A DNA stretch of 64,000 bases from JAVBJN01 sp031546985 (GCA_031546985.1 JAVBJN010000077.1:65447-129446), one strand, 5' to 3'; numbered from the stretch's first letter, positions 51,392-60,205 are shown. The notes: a model not told the origin generated them from the letters alone. Made by a program: numbers and translations.

Positions 51392-52624
51392 ATGACCTTC
51401 AAGATCCACAAAGCCGTAGCCTTAGCAAGTATTACTGCATTACTGATGACCGGCTTCGCAACTGTAACCCACGCGCAGGATACCGACAAAGAAGAAACAG
51501 AACAGGAAGCTGCGCCGCAACAAACCTGTACCACCAGGCTGGCGCATATAGGTTTTATTTATCCCATCAGCACCAACGGGCTTGATGCAAAGGAGTACAC
51601 CAATATATTTTCGTTTCATGCGCTGGCCGGTGTGTCGGGTGGCGAAAAAGCTTTTTGCCTCTCGGGCTTAACTTCTGTAATTAAGAACAATGCAACCGGT
51701 GTGCAGATTGCCGGATTGACCAACCACATTGGCGGCAGTTCCGAAGGTGTGCAGATTGCAGGTTTAATGAACCAGGTAAGAGGCCATGCCAAAGGCGCGC
51801 AGGTGGCAGGGTTAATTAATCTTACCAAAGGTACCGAAGGCGCACAGGTAGGCGGGCTCGTAAATCTCAGTGCCGGAGAAACCAAAGGTGTCCAGGTAGC
51901 AGGCTTGCTCAATACCACTGCCGATATGACCGGGTTTCAGGTGGCGGGACTTACCAATACCAGCAAAGGAAAAGTAAAAGGTGCGCAGGTGGCTGGTTTG
52001 CTCAATAATACCAAAGATGCAGAAGGATTTCAATTGGCGGGGCTGGTAAACAACAGTAAAGATGTAGAAGGTTTTCAGATGGCTGGCCTTTTGAACAATG
52101 CTAAAAAAGTAAGAGGCGTGCAATTTGCTGGTTTTGTAAATGTGGCCGATAGCAGTGATTACCCCATTGGTGTGGTTAATATTATTAAGAACGGCGAAAA
52201 ATCATTCGGCTTGTCAATCGATGAAACTCAAACTGCTCTGCTCACTTTCCGTTCCGGTGGCCGTGTATTGTATGGTATTCTTGGTGTAGGGTACAATTTT
52301 AAAGCTACCAAATCACTGTATGCCATCGAAGCAGGTTATGGTGCCCGCATTCCGGTTTACAAAAACTTTAAGTTAAGTGCCGAGGCGGTGTGTATGTCGC
52401 TCAACGATATTGGCGAGGAATGGTACATTAAATCCAGCCTGCGGGTATTGCCTTCTTACACTTTTGCCAACCGCATACAGATTTATGCCGGCCCCACAGT
52501 TAATTTCCTCAACAATACTTTTGGCAGCAATGAACTCGTGCATAATTATGTATGGAGTCCGTCGGCCAGTGATACTTATGGATTGTATTTCGGATTTACA
52601 GGAGGCATTCAGGTTAAGTTTTAG
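51392..52624 (+). CDS. GVQVAGL surface-repeat protein
   Basis: The ATG of MTFKIHKAVALASITALLMT gives 410 residues with a signal peptide ending HAQ. After about 80 residues comes a run of at least ten repeats of G-[VAF]-Q-[IVLM]-[AG]-G-[LF]-x-N-x (for example GVQIAGLTN, GAQVAGLIN, GFQLAGLVN), probably a beta-helix or beta-barrel surface segment. The C-terminal 120 residues resemble the end of the STN protein upstream and finish in a Lys-Phe pair. It looks like a partner or duplicate that has lost the STN domain. Confidence 0.75.
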   Translation: MTFKIHKAVALASITALLMTGFATVTHAQDTDKEETEQEAAPQQTCTTRLAHIGFIYPISTNGLDAKEYTNIFSFHALAGVSGGEKAFCLSGLTSVIKNNATGVQIAGLTNHIGGSSEGVQIAGLMNQVRGHAKGAQVAGLINLTKGTEGAQVGGLVNLSAGETKGVQVAGLLNTTADMTGFQVAGLTNTSKGKVKGAQVAGLLNNTKDAEGFQLAGLVNNSKDVEGFQMAGLLNNAKKVRGVQFAGFVNVADSSDYPIGVVNIIKNGEKSFGLSIDETQTALLTFRSGGRVLYGILGVGYNFKATKSLYAIEAGYGARIPVYKNFKLSAEAVCMSLNDIGEEWYIKSSLRVLPSYTFANRIQIYAGPTVNFLNNTFGSNELVHNYVWSPSASDTYGLYFGFTGGIQVKF

Positions 52625-52645
52625 CAATAGTTTTATGGATTATCA

Positions 52646-52677
52646 AGGGCCCCGCCGCAAGGCGGGGCTTTTGTATT
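52646..52677 (+). terminator. Terminator after surface-repeat protein
   Basis: GCCCCGCC and GGCGGGGC form a GC-rich stem around a short GCAA loop, followed by T's. Confidence 0.85.
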
Positions 52678-53060
52678 TAGGAGAAAGATCTGATCTGCGG
52701 GATCTGCGTGGTTTTTAATCTGCGTAAATCTGCGGGACCATCTCGTGTCGTTTCCTGCAGATTTGCTCAGTCTGTGGTCTAAAGACTCCGCCCTCGCTTA
52801 AAGATCCTTAAATCAGACATTATTATTCTTTTAAGATACTGCTTCCTTGTGACTCGGTGCAGCATGACAAAGACGAAAGGGGCATGCTGATGAGTAATGG
52901 AAGAGCAAAAGCAAAGCCTGCCAGCGCTTGTCTCGTCACGGTGAGGGCAGCTCCTGTCAGGTTTATATTCCCGGCCAGAGATCATAAATCACAGATCGGA
53001 GATCTCACATCCTACATCCGACATTACATAATAGATTCTCCCATAGTCCCTATTAACAAT

Positions 53061-53108
53061 TACTATTAAAAAAATAGTAGCAATTTATCTAGTACTAACC
53101 TATCTTTG
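53061..53108 (+). promoter_or_regulatory. Operator and promoter of the HxlR-SUF unit
   Basis: TACTATT and AATAGTA (53061-53079) form a 7-5-7 palindrome, TAGTACTA at 53090-53097 is a second palindrome, and TATCTTTG at 53101-53108 matches the TAnnTTTG -7 element. The HxlR gene starts 30 bases later. HxlR-type dimers bind such palindromes, so autoregulation is plausible. Confidence 0.5.
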
Positions 53109-53137
53109 CATAGTGATCAAGAATAAAGGTTTTAAGA

Positions 53138-53530
53138 ATGGCTAAACCCGGAAAATACGTTGGAGAATGTCCTTTTGAGGCAGCGATGCAGGTGCTGGAA
53201 GGTAAGTGGAAGTTGATGATTCTCCATCAGTTATGCGAGCGAGGTACCATGCGGTTTAAGGAACTGGAACGCCGGATTCCTAATATTAACCCTGGTATGC
53301 TTACCAAAGAGCTGAAGGCATTGGAAGAGAGCGGTATGATCGAGAGACATGCTTATGCTACCATTCCCCCAACAGTAGAATATTCCCTGTCTGAATTTGG
53401 CGCTACCCTTAAGCCGGTAGTAGCTTCTATCTGCGACTGGGGCCGCCTGCATATGGATAAATTCCAGAATGCGAGTTGCAGCCTGGTTGACGCGGAAGTA
53501 GCCGAAGGCGACTGCGAAGACGGGGTGTAA
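53138..53530 (+). CDS. HxlR-family transcriptional regulator, cysteine-rich
   Basis: This encodes 130 residues. The winged-helix signature is CPFEAAMQVLEGKWKLMIL (11-29), then MRFKELERRIPNINPGMLTK. There are five cysteines: Cys11 at the conserved HxlR redox position, Cys33, Cys99, and Cys114 and Cys126 in an extra acidic tail. Most family members keep only the first. The gene precedes sufB by about 165 bases on the same strand, suggesting that it senses oxidants or iron-sulfur status for the SUF operon. That link is inferred from position and cysteines. Confidence 0.87.
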   Translation: MAKPGKYVGECPFEAAMQVLEGKWKLMILHQLCERGTMRFKELERRIPNINPGMLTKELKALEESGMIERHAYATIPPTVEYSLSEFGATLKPVVASICDWGRLHMDKFQNASCSLVDAEVAEGDCEDGV

Positions 53531-53696
53531 GCCATTGATTAGGAATATATTTCCTATATATAAATAAAAATTTCCCGAATATAGAAATGTCTGAAAAGGG
53601 TCGGGGATTTTGGTTAACGTAATTTTGTAATTGGAAAGGCATCCAATACCCACTCTGGGACGGAGTCTTCCGGATTTAAGTATATACGAGCAAAAC

Positions 53697-55142
53697 ATGC
53701 AAACAGAACAAGATTTTCTGAATGATTTGTCCACGCAGGAGTATGAGCATGGTTTTACCACGGAGATTGAAATGGAGTTCGCTCCCATTGGTCTTAACGA
53801 GGATACCATCCGTTTTATTTCTGCCAAGAAGAATGAGCCGGAATGGTTGCTGGAATGGCGCCTGAAAGCGCTGCGCCAGTTCCTGAAAATGGACATGCCC
53901 ACCTGGCAGAACTTTAAAGCTCCGGACGTAGATTTTCAAGCCATTTCCTATTACGCAGCCCCACGTAACCAGGCCAAATACAATAGTTTAGACGAAGTAG
54001 ATCCAGAATTGCTGGCCACTTTCGCCAAACTGGGTATTCCCCTGGGCGAGCAGGCCGCGCTGGCGGGTGTAGCGGTAGATGCGGTGTTCGACAGCGTATC
54101 GGTAGCCACCACCTTTAAAGAAAAGCTGAAAGAAAAGGGCGTTATTTTCTGCCCTATCAGCGAAGCGGTACATGAGCACCCCGAACTGGTAAAAAAATAC
54201 CTGGGTTCTGTAGTGCCCCTCACCGATAACTTTTACGCAGCATTGAACTCAGCGGTATTCTCCGATGGTTCATTTGTATATATCCCCAAAGGCGTTCGCT
54301 GCCCGATGGAGTTGAGCACCTATTTCAGGATCAACGCCAAAAACACCGGCCAGTTTGAGCGTACCCTTATTATTGCCGACGAAAGCAGTTATGTAAGTTA
54401 CCTGGAAGGTTGTACGGCTCCTATGCGCGACGAAAACCAGCTGCACGCCGCAGTGGTGGAACTGATTGCACTGGAAGATGCCGAGATCAAATATTCTACA
54501 GTACAAAACTGGTACCCTGGCGATAAAGACGGTAAAGGTGGTATTTACAACTTCGTTACCAAACGTGGCATCTGCAGGGGTAATAATTCCAAAATCAGCT
54601 GGACGCAGGTAGAAACCGGTTCGGCCATTACCTGGAAATACCCAAGCCTGATCCTGAAAGGTGACAATGCGGTAGGTGAATTTTATTCTGTAGCCCTTAC
54701 CAAAGGACACCAGATTGCCGATACCGGTACCAAAATTTACCACCTGGGCAAAAACACCCGCAGCCGCATCATTTCCAAAGGTATCAGCGCTGGCGTAAGC
54801 CACAACAGCTACCGTGGATTGGTACAAATGGGTCCCAATGCAGAGCACGCCAGGAACTTTACCCAGTGCGATTCCCTGCTTATCGGCGACCGTTGCGGTG
54901 CGCATACGTTCCCTTATATCGAAAGCAAAAACCCTACGGCAATCGTAGAGCATGAGGCTACTACCTCTAAAATTGCCGAAGACCAGATATTTTACCTCAA
55001 CCAACGTGGTATCGATAACGAAAAAGCCGTAGCGCTTATCGTAAACGGTTACGCTAAAGAAGTACTGAACAATCTGCCAATGGAGTTTGCCGTAGAAGCG
55101 CAAAAACTGCTGGCCGTATCACTGGAAGGAAGTGTAGGTTAA
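53697..55142 (+). CDS. sufB: Fe-S cluster assembly scaffold SufB
   Basis: The ATG of MQTEQDFLNDLSTQEYEHGF gives 481 residues, the usual SufB length. The core beta-helix has SVVPLTDNFYAALNSAVFSD, YLEGCTAPM (conserved Cys), VQNWYPGDKDGKGGIYNFVT and the C-terminal SuhB-type helix SKIAEDQIFYLNQRGID. SufB forms the SufBC2D complex on which clusters are built. It is the first structural gene of the SUF operon, and sufC follows 80 bases later. No sufA is present in the cluster. Confidence 0.96.
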   Translation: MQTEQDFLNDLSTQEYEHGFTTEIEMEFAPIGLNEDTIRFISAKKNEPEWLLEWRLKALRQFLKMDMPTWQNFKAPDVDFQAISYYAAPRNQAKYNSLDEVDPELLATFAKLGIPLGEQAALAGVAVDAVFDSVSVATTFKEKLKEKGVIFCPISEAVHEHPELVKKYLGSVVPLTDNFYAALNSAVFSDGSFVYIPKGVRCPMELSTYFRINAKNTGQFERTLIIADESSYVSYLEGCTAPMRDENQLHAAVVELIALEDAEIKYSTVQNWYPGDKDGKGGIYNFVTKRGICRGNNSKISWTQVETGSAITWKYPSLILKGDNAVGEFYSVALTKGHQIADTGTKIYHLGKNTRSRIISKGISAGVSHNSYRGLVQMGPNAEHARNFTQCDSLLIGDRCGAHTFPYIESKNPTAIVEHEATTSKIAEDQIFYLNQRGIDNEKAVALIVNGYAKEVLNNLPMEFAVEAQKLLAVSLEGSVG

Positions 55143-55222
55143 TAACCTGCTGTATATAAAAAGAAGACAAAGGATGGGCAACCATCCCAACCGTTCAAAA
55201 ATTCAACGCATAAACATATAAC

Positions 55223-55987
55223 ATGTTACAGATCGTAAACTTACAGGCATCTGTTGAAGGTAAAGAGATTCTGAAGGGCATAAACCTGGAAGTTAAAGCT
55301 GGCGAGGTACACGCCATCATGGGACCCAATGGTTCTGGTAAAAGTACGCTGGCATCTGTGCTGGCTGGCCGCGAAAACTATGAAGTAACCGGTGGTTCTG
55401 TATCATTTGATGGTAAAGACCTGCTGGATATGGACCCGGAAATACGTGCACGCGAAGGTTTGTTCCTGGCGTTTCAATACCCGGTAGAGATTCCGGGCGT
55501 GTCTAACGTAAACTTCCTGAAAACCGCTGTAAGTGAAATTCGTGAGCACCAGGGTTTACCGCCTTTGGATGCCAAGGATTTTCTGAAACTGCTGAAAGAG
55601 AAACAACAGTTGGTAGAGTTCAGCTCATCACTGGCCAACCGTTCGCTGAACGAAGGTTTCTCCGGTGGTGAAAAGAAACGCAACGAAATTCTGCAGCTGG
55701 CTATGCTCAATCCCAAGCTGGCCATCCTGGACGAAACCGATTCTGGCCTGGATATTGATGCCCTGCGTATCGTTTCCAACGGTGTAAATAAACTGCGCAA
55801 CGAAGGCAATGCTTTTGTGGTGATCACCCACTACCAGCGCTTGCTGGAGTACATTGTGCCGGATGTGGTGCACGTGCTCTGGAATGGCCGCATTGTCAAA
55901 TCCGGTCCTAAAGAACTGGCACTCGAGCTGGAAGAAAAAGGCTACGACTGGCTCAAAGAAGAAGCGAATAATACTGTTGTTGGATAA
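55223..55987 (+). CDS. sufC: Fe-S cluster assembly ATPase SufC
   Basis: This encodes 254 residues of an ABC-type ATPase without membrane segments. Walker A is GPNGSGKST (about 34-42), the signature SGGEKKR (about 149-155) uses the SufC-specific form, and Walker B plus D-loop is LAILDETDSGLD (about 166-177), with the H-loop in VITHYQR. ATP binding rearranges SufB and SufD during cluster assembly. It lies between sufB and sufD with short gaps. Confidence 0.97.
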   Translation: MLQIVNLQASVEGKEILKGINLEVKAGEVHAIMGPNGSGKSTLASVLAGRENYEVTGGSVSFDGKDLLDMDPEIRAREGLFLAFQYPVEIPGVSNVNFLKTAVSEIREHQGLPPLDAKDFLKLLKEKQQLVEFSSSLANRSLNEGFSGGEKKRNEILQLAMLNPKLAILDETDSGLDIDALRIVSNGVNKLRNEGNAFVVITHYQRLLEYIVPDVVHVLWNGRIVKSGPKELALELEEKGYDWLKEEANNTVVG

Positions 55988-56001
55988 GTGAAGTCAAAAC
56001 A

Positions 56002-57339
56002 ATGAATACTACCGTAACATATTCTTTATACGACCAACTGGTGAGCGACTACGCATCCCGTTTGCCGCAGTTATCGGCCCACGATACCGCTGCGCAGCAA
56101 ACCGTACGTGAGCAAGCCTTTGATTGGTTCAAACAAAAAGGTTTTCCTACCATTAAGCAGGAAGACTGGAAATACACCAGCCTGGTACCCCACCTGAAAG
56201 ACGGATTTGAAACGCCGGTTTCAGAAGTGGAGCAGTCTGATATTGCAGCGGCTATCCTGGCGGTAACCATCCCGGGTTTAGACGCTTACACTGCGGTATT
56301 GCTCAATGGCAAACTGCTGCCCGAGTATTCGCAATTACCTGCCGAGGCTAAAGTGCAGATCCGTTCTGCTGCTGAGAGCCGTGAGGATGCTGTGTTTCAG
56401 CAACACTTTGGCCAATATGCCAAAAGCGAAACCTACCACATGGTAGCGCTGAACACCGCTTTCCAAACCGATGGTTTATACATTCACGTGTCTAAAGGCG
56501 CTGCGCTGGATAAACCATTGAATGTGCTGCAACTGTTCAGCTCCGATAAACCGGCGCTGGTACAGCCACGTCACCTGGTAGTGGTAGAAGAAAGAGCAGA
56601 GATCAAAATTCTGGAGCAATATTTTGTACCGGCCAACAGTGCTGCTGTACTGATTAACTCGGTAACCGAAATCGCTGTTGCAGAAAATGCCATCGCGCAC
56701 CGCCATGTTATTCAGAATACCACCGATAACGCGCGCATCATTACCCATACCGAGGTAGCGCAGGCGGCTAATTCTTTATACAACGACTTCCAGTTTTCTT
56801 TCCCCGGCGCTAAACTGATCCGTAATAACCTGAACCTGGCTCTGAATGCAGAGCGTACAGAGTCTCATTTCTACGGTTTGTACATTGCCGGTGGCAACCA
56901 ACTGGTAGACAACCATACGATGGTAGACCACAAAATGCCCAACTGTTTCAGCAATGAACACTACAAAGGCGTAATGCTGGACAATGCCACCGCGGTATTC
57001 AACGGTAAGATCTTTGTTCGTCAGGATGCGCAAAAAACCAATGCGTTCCAGAAGAACAATAACCTGCTGCTGAGTCCTAAAGCAACCATCAACAGCAAAC
57101 CCCAGCTCGAGATCTTTGCCGACGATGTTAAATGTTCGCATGGTACTACCATCGGGCAGTTTAATAAAGAACAACTGTTTTACCTCCGCTCCAGGGGTAT
57201 TGGCCTCGACGAAGCCAAAAACATCCTGGTGCATGCTTTCGCAGGTGATGTAAGCAGCCAGTTGAGTATTCCTGCTGTTAAGGAGTACATAGACCAGCTT
57301 ACCGAACAAAGCCTCGATGCAGGAGCTGTAATCATATAA
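56002..57339 (+). CDS. sufD: Fe-S cluster assembly protein SufD
   Basis: This encodes 445 residues. The N-terminal helical part (FDWFKQKGFPTIKQEDWKYT) and the C-terminal beta-helix segment (VKCSHGTTIGQFNKEQLFYL with the conserved Cys-His, then RSRGIGLDEAKNILVHAFA) are characteristic of SufD. It pairs with SufB as the heterodimer of the SufBC2D scaffold. A terminator-like hairpin follows it, before sufS, so the operon may be partly split at this point. Confidence 0.96.
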   Translation: MNTTVTYSLYDQLVSDYASRLPQLSAHDTAAQQTVREQAFDWFKQKGFPTIKQEDWKYTSLVPHLKDGFETPVSEVEQSDIAAAILAVTIPGLDAYTAVLLNGKLLPEYSQLPAEAKVQIRSAAESREDAVFQQHFGQYAKSETYHMVALNTAFQTDGLYIHVSKGAALDKPLNVLQLFSSDKPALVQPRHLVVVEERAEIKILEQYFVPANSAAVLINSVTEIAVAENAIAHRHVIQNTTDNARIITHTEVAQAANSLYNDFQFSFPGAKLIRNNLNLALNAERTESHFYGLYIAGGNQLVDNHTMVDHKMPNCFSNEHYKGVMLDNATAVFNGKIFVRQDAQKTNAFQKNNNLLLSPKATINSKPQLEIFADDVKCSHGTTIGQFNKEQLFYLRSRGIGLDEAKNILVHAFAGDVSSQLSIPAVKEYIDQLTEQSLDAGAVII

Positions 57340-57349
57340 TGTATCATAA

Positions 57350-57382
57350 AAACGGGGTCTGTTAAAGGGCCCCGTTTTGTTT
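57350..57382 (+). terminator. Terminator-like hairpin between sufD and sufS
   Basis: AAAACGGGGTC and GGGCCCCGTTTT can pair around a short loop, followed by T-rich bases, 30 bases before the likely sufS start. Inside an apparent operon this suggests partial read-through or attenuation. Confidence 0.6.
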
Positions 57383-57412
57383 CCGTACTTTCGGATTCAT
57401 AAACTAGTTAAC

Positions 57413-58663
57413 GTGACAACCGATACCAACATCTTAACAACCCCGGACTTTGACGTGCAGGCCATCCGCAGTCAGTTTCCTATCCTGGATATTTCTGTAA
57501 ACGGTGCACCGCTGGTGTATCTCGATAACGCTGCCACCACACAGAAACCACTGGTGGTGATAGACGCTATTTCGGATTATTACAAAACCCTCAACAGCAA
57601 TATTCACCGTGGCGTTCACTTCCTGAGTCAGAAAGCGACCGACGCGTATGAAGTGTCGCGCCGCAAAGTGCAGGCTTTCATCAATGCCCGCCATGAGCAT
57701 GAAGTAATTATTACCAAAGGCACCACCGATGGTATTAACCTGGTGGCCGATACCTTTGCCCGTGGCTTCCTCAAAGCAGGTGATGAAATTCTGATCACCG
57801 GCATGGAGCACCACTCTAATATTGTGCCCTGGCAAATGGCCTGCGAAAGCAAAGGCGCTATATTAAAGGTGGTACCGGTTACCGACAGTGGCGAACTGGA
57901 TATGGAAGCGTTTGACCAACTCCTTACCGAAAAGGTTAAGATGGTGGCCTTTACTTATGTATCTAATGCATTGGGTACGGTAAATCCGATACGTGAAATG
58001 ATTGCCAAAGCACACGCGTTGAACATTCCGGTAATGGTAGATGCAGCGCAGGGTATTCAGCACCTTCGCATTGATGTGCAGGAACTGGATTGCGAGTTTA
58101 TGGTGTTTTCCAGTCACAAAATGTATGGGCCTACCGGTGTTGGTGTGCTGTATGGTAAAGAAGAATGGTTGAACAAGCTGCCGCCTTACCAGGGTGGGGG
58201 CGATATGATCAAGACCGTTACTTTCGAAAAGACCATTTATAACGAATTACCTTTTAAATTTGAGGCCGGAACGCCCAATATCGAAGCGGGCATTTGCCTG
58301 GGCAATGCCATCGATTTCATGAATGAGATCGGTATCGATAACATTGCTGCCCACGAGCACCAGCTGTTGCAATACGCTACCGCACAGGTAAAAGAGCTGG
58401 ATGGTATCCGTTTTATTGGTACTGCCGCAGACAAGGCCAGTGTATTGTCTTTCCTGGTAGATGGCGCGCATCCTTACGATGTAGGGGTGCTACTCGACAA
58501 GCAGGGAGTGGCGGTGCGTACGGGCCACCATTGCGCACAGCCGCTGATGGACCGTTTTAAAATTCCGGGTACGGTACGTGCGTCTTTCGCAGTGTACAAT
58601 ACCATCGAAGATATTGACCGCTTTGTAACCGCTCTGAAAAGGGCTATTCAAATGTTGAGATAA
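57413..58663 (+). CDS. sufS: Cysteine desulfurase SufS
   Basis: I chose the GTG start (VTTDTNILTTPDFDVQ) because the longer reading begins inside the hairpin; this gives 416 residues, the normal SufS length. The PLP enzyme features are ITGMEHHSNIVPW, VMVDAAQGIQH, the Schiff-base Lys in SSHKMYGPTGVGVL (about 234) and the catalytic Cys in RTGHHCAQPL (about 375). It supplies sulfur as persulfide to SufE, which is encoded immediately downstream, almost overlapping. Confidence 0.95.
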   Translation: MTTDTNILTTPDFDVQAIRSQFPILDISVNGAPLVYLDNAATTQKPLVVIDAISDYYKTLNSNIHRGVHFLSQKATDAYEVSRRKVQAFINARHEHEVIITKGTTDGINLVADTFARGFLKAGDEILITGMEHHSNIVPWQMACESKGAILKVVPVTDSGELDMEAFDQLLTEKVKMVAFTYVSNALGTVNPIREMIAKAHALNIPVMVDAAQGIQHLRIDVQELDCEFMVFSSHKMYGPTGVGVLYGKEEWLNKLPPYQGGGDMIKTVTFEKTIYNELPFKFEAGTPNIEAGICLGNAIDFMNEIGIDNIAAHEHQLLQYATAQVKELDGIRFIGTAADKASVLSFLVDGAHPYDVGVLLDKQGVAVRTGHHCAQPLMDRFKIPGTVRASFAVYNTIEDIDRFVTALKRAIQMLR

Positions 58664-58664
58664 C

Positions 58665-59090
58665 ATGAGCATTAAAGAGATTCAGGAAGAACTGATAGAC
58701 GATTTTAGTTTGTTTGACGATTGGATGGGTAAGTATGAATACATCATCCAAATGGGAAAAGACCTGCCGATAATAGACATGCAGTATAAGAAAGAAGAGA
58801 ACCTGATCAAAGGCTGCCAGAGCCAGGTTTGGTTGCATGCCGAAATGAAAGACGGTAATGTAATCTTCACCGCCGATAGCGATGCACTTATTACCAAAGG
58901 TCTCGTGAGCATGATGGTGCGGGTACTCACAGGGCACACGCCTGAAGAGATCGTAAACACTGAGCTGTATTTTATTGATAAGATTGGCCTTAAAGAACAT
59001 TTGTCGCCCACTCGCAGCAATGGATTGCTGAGCATGGTAAAGCAAATGAAATTATACGCGCTGGCCTTTCAGCAGACCCAAAAAGCATAA
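58665..59090 (+). CDS. sufE: SufE-family sulfur acceptor
   Basis: This encodes 141 residues. LIDDFSLFDDWMGKYEYIIQ and the Cys in NLIKGCQSQVWLHA (about 51) are the SufE signature, with the persulfide-accepting cysteine in a mobile loop. It takes sulfur from SufS and passes it to SufB. The ATG follows the sufS stop by one base, so translation is coupled. Having SufE rather than SufU fits the Bacteroidota SUF layout. Confidence 0.95.
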   Translation: MSIKEIQEELIDDFSLFDDWMGKYEYIIQMGKDLPIIDMQYKKEENLIKGCQSQVWLHAEMKDGNVIFTADSDALITKGLVSMMVRVLTGHTPEEIVNTELYFIDKIGLKEHLSPTRSNGLLSMVKQMKLYALAFQQTQKA

Positions 59091-59093
59091 GTC

Positions 59094-59414
59094 ATGATTG
59101 TAAACGATAAGGCCGGAGTAGCAGAAAAGATCAAAGACGCCCTGCACACCGTATATGATCCCGAAATACCTGTAAACATTGTAGAGCTGGGGTTGGTATA
59201 TGAAATCAGTTCTACCGAAGAAGGAGTAGTGCATGTAACGATGACACTCACCGCTCCCGGCTGTCCTGTAGCAGGCGATATTGTTAGGGAAGTAAACGAT
59301 AAGGTAGGCGCCATCGAAGGCGTAACCGAAACGCACGTAATGCTAACTTTTGACCCACCCTGGGATAAAGAAATGATGAGCGAAGAAGCCCGGTTGGAAC
59401 TGGGGTTTCTCTAA
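59094..59414 (+). CDS. MIP18/DUF59 family protein (SufT-like)
   Basis: This encodes 106 residues covering a MIP18 (DUF59) domain: ALHTVYDPEIPVNIVELGLVY at the N-terminus and MTLTAPGCPVAGDI with the conserved reactive Cys (about 61). Such small proteins help mature iron-sulfur proteins and are standard at the end of Bacteroidota and Firmicutes SUF operons. It starts three bases after sufE, and a terminator follows. Confidence 0.93.
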   Translation: MIVNDKAGVAEKIKDALHTVYDPEIPVNIVELGLVYEISSTEEGVVHVTMTLTAPGCPVAGDIVREVNDKVGAIEGVTETHVMLTFDPPWDKEMMSEEARLELGFL

Positions 59415-59417
59415 AAT

Positions 59418-59450
59418 AATTAAAGCGCCTGTTGGCGCTTTTTTTTGACC
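59418..59450 (+). terminator. Terminator of the SUF operon
   Basis: AAAGCGCC and GGCGCTTT form an 8-bp stem with a four-base loop and an eight-T run. Confidence 0.9.
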
Positions 59451-59478
59451 TGCCAGGTGCGCAGCTCCTGCCAGGTCT
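59451..59478. repeat. Short extragenic repeat
   Basis: GACCTGCCAGGTGC followed by GCAGCTCCTGCCAGGT (59461-59476) contains two CCTGCCAGGT units. The second unit recurs with one mismatch at 52947-52962, marking a dispersed repeat. Confidence 0.5.
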
Positions 59479-59504
59479 CAGCGTTGGTAATCGGGAAAAT
59501 CAAA

Positions 59505-59535
59505 CCCCTCCGCAACTGCGGAGGGGTTTGAATCA
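59505..59535. terminator. Second terminator before converging lipoprotein gene
   Basis: AACCCCTCCGCA and TGCGGAGGGGTTT form a near-perfect 12-bp stem; it serves the minus-strand gene that ends at 59549. Confidence 0.8.
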
Positions 59536-59548
59536 TTTCTTTAGAAAA

Positions 59549-60064
59549 TTATTTCCTCGTCCACTTAATTTCACCAGCCAGGAAGTCGGTACTTTTTATA
59601 GAGGCGGTTACTTCTGCACGATAGGCATCAATGGAAGTAATGGCATCGGCACCTTTTTCTTTCAATGTAATATCATTTGTGGTAATGCTATTGTTACCTG
59701 TTTTAATATGGTATACATAATAAGTCTCTGAAGGTTTCTCATCTTGGTTTTCCTGGAGCACCAGGAAGTTTTGGTTGTTAATTACCGTAAGCCAGGCTTT
59801 GAATTGTGTAGCATCGGCCATAAAAGCCTCGCCTTTTTCCTCTACTACCAGGTTATACGTGTTGTCTTCTTTTCCTTTAGTGATTTTCACTTTGGTCGCT
59901 TCAGTTTTTTCATCGTCTTGCGCCCAGGTACCAAGCAGGTTGTTATCGGCAGGTACTGCGCCTTTTACGCCCAGGGGATATTTGCTGCTAACGGGGCAGC
60001 CGGTGAGCATGAGGCTAAAACAAAAAGTGGCACCAATGGCCAGCCGGGATAAAATTTTGGTCAT
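59549..60064 (-). CDS. Predicted lipoprotein, unknown function
   Basis: The ATG of MTKILSRLAIGATFCFSLML gives 171 residues with a lipobox (LMLTGC) and Cys at about 23. The mature domain is rich in Lys and Glu and repeats short beta hairpins (TYNLVVEEKGEAF, TYYVYHIKTGNNS); it resembles small lipocalin-like barrels but no family is certain. The gene lies between the SUF operon and the acyl-CoA dehydrogenase gene and points towards the SUF terminator. Confidence 0.65.
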   Translation of the reverse strand: MTKILSRLAIGATFCFSLMLTGCPVSSKYPLGVKGAVPADNNLLGTWAQDDEKTEATKVKITKGKEDNTYNLVVEEKGEAFMADATQFKAWLTVINNQNFLVLQENQDEKPSETYYVYHIKTGNNSITTNDITLKEKGADAITSIDAYRAEVTASIKSTDFLAGEIKWTRK

Positions 60065-60205
60065 TCGTGATGTATTTAAGCACAAAATAATAACCTGTTA
60101 TATATTATTATATTTTTTCTATTAATGAACGGTGAAAGAACGTCAATTAACATTGATTTTAAACCTATTGCATGGAATGGGATTTTTCTTTTTGTAAATT
60201 TATGT

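Larger units (their letters stand above)
52625..53137. other. Gene-free region with extragenic repeats and the hxlR promoter
   Basis: This 513-base gap has a terminator (52646-52676), short repeats of the 'ATCTGCG' type around 52696-52737 (GATCTGCGGGATCTGCGTGG, AATCTGCGTAAATCTGCGGG), a GCAGCTCCTGTCAGGT element at 52947 shared with 59461, and the palindromic promoter region before the regulator gene. I see no protein-coding gene. Confidence 0.65.

Noticed and set aside
54270..55103. A 277-residue antisense frame within sufB
   Set aside because: It has no motif and lies wholly within a conserved gene whose codon use explains the open frame.
60076..60205. Fluoride riboswitch before the dehydrogenase-crcB unit
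   Set aside because: I could not find the conserved pseudoknot-forming sequences; the region is simply AT-rich.
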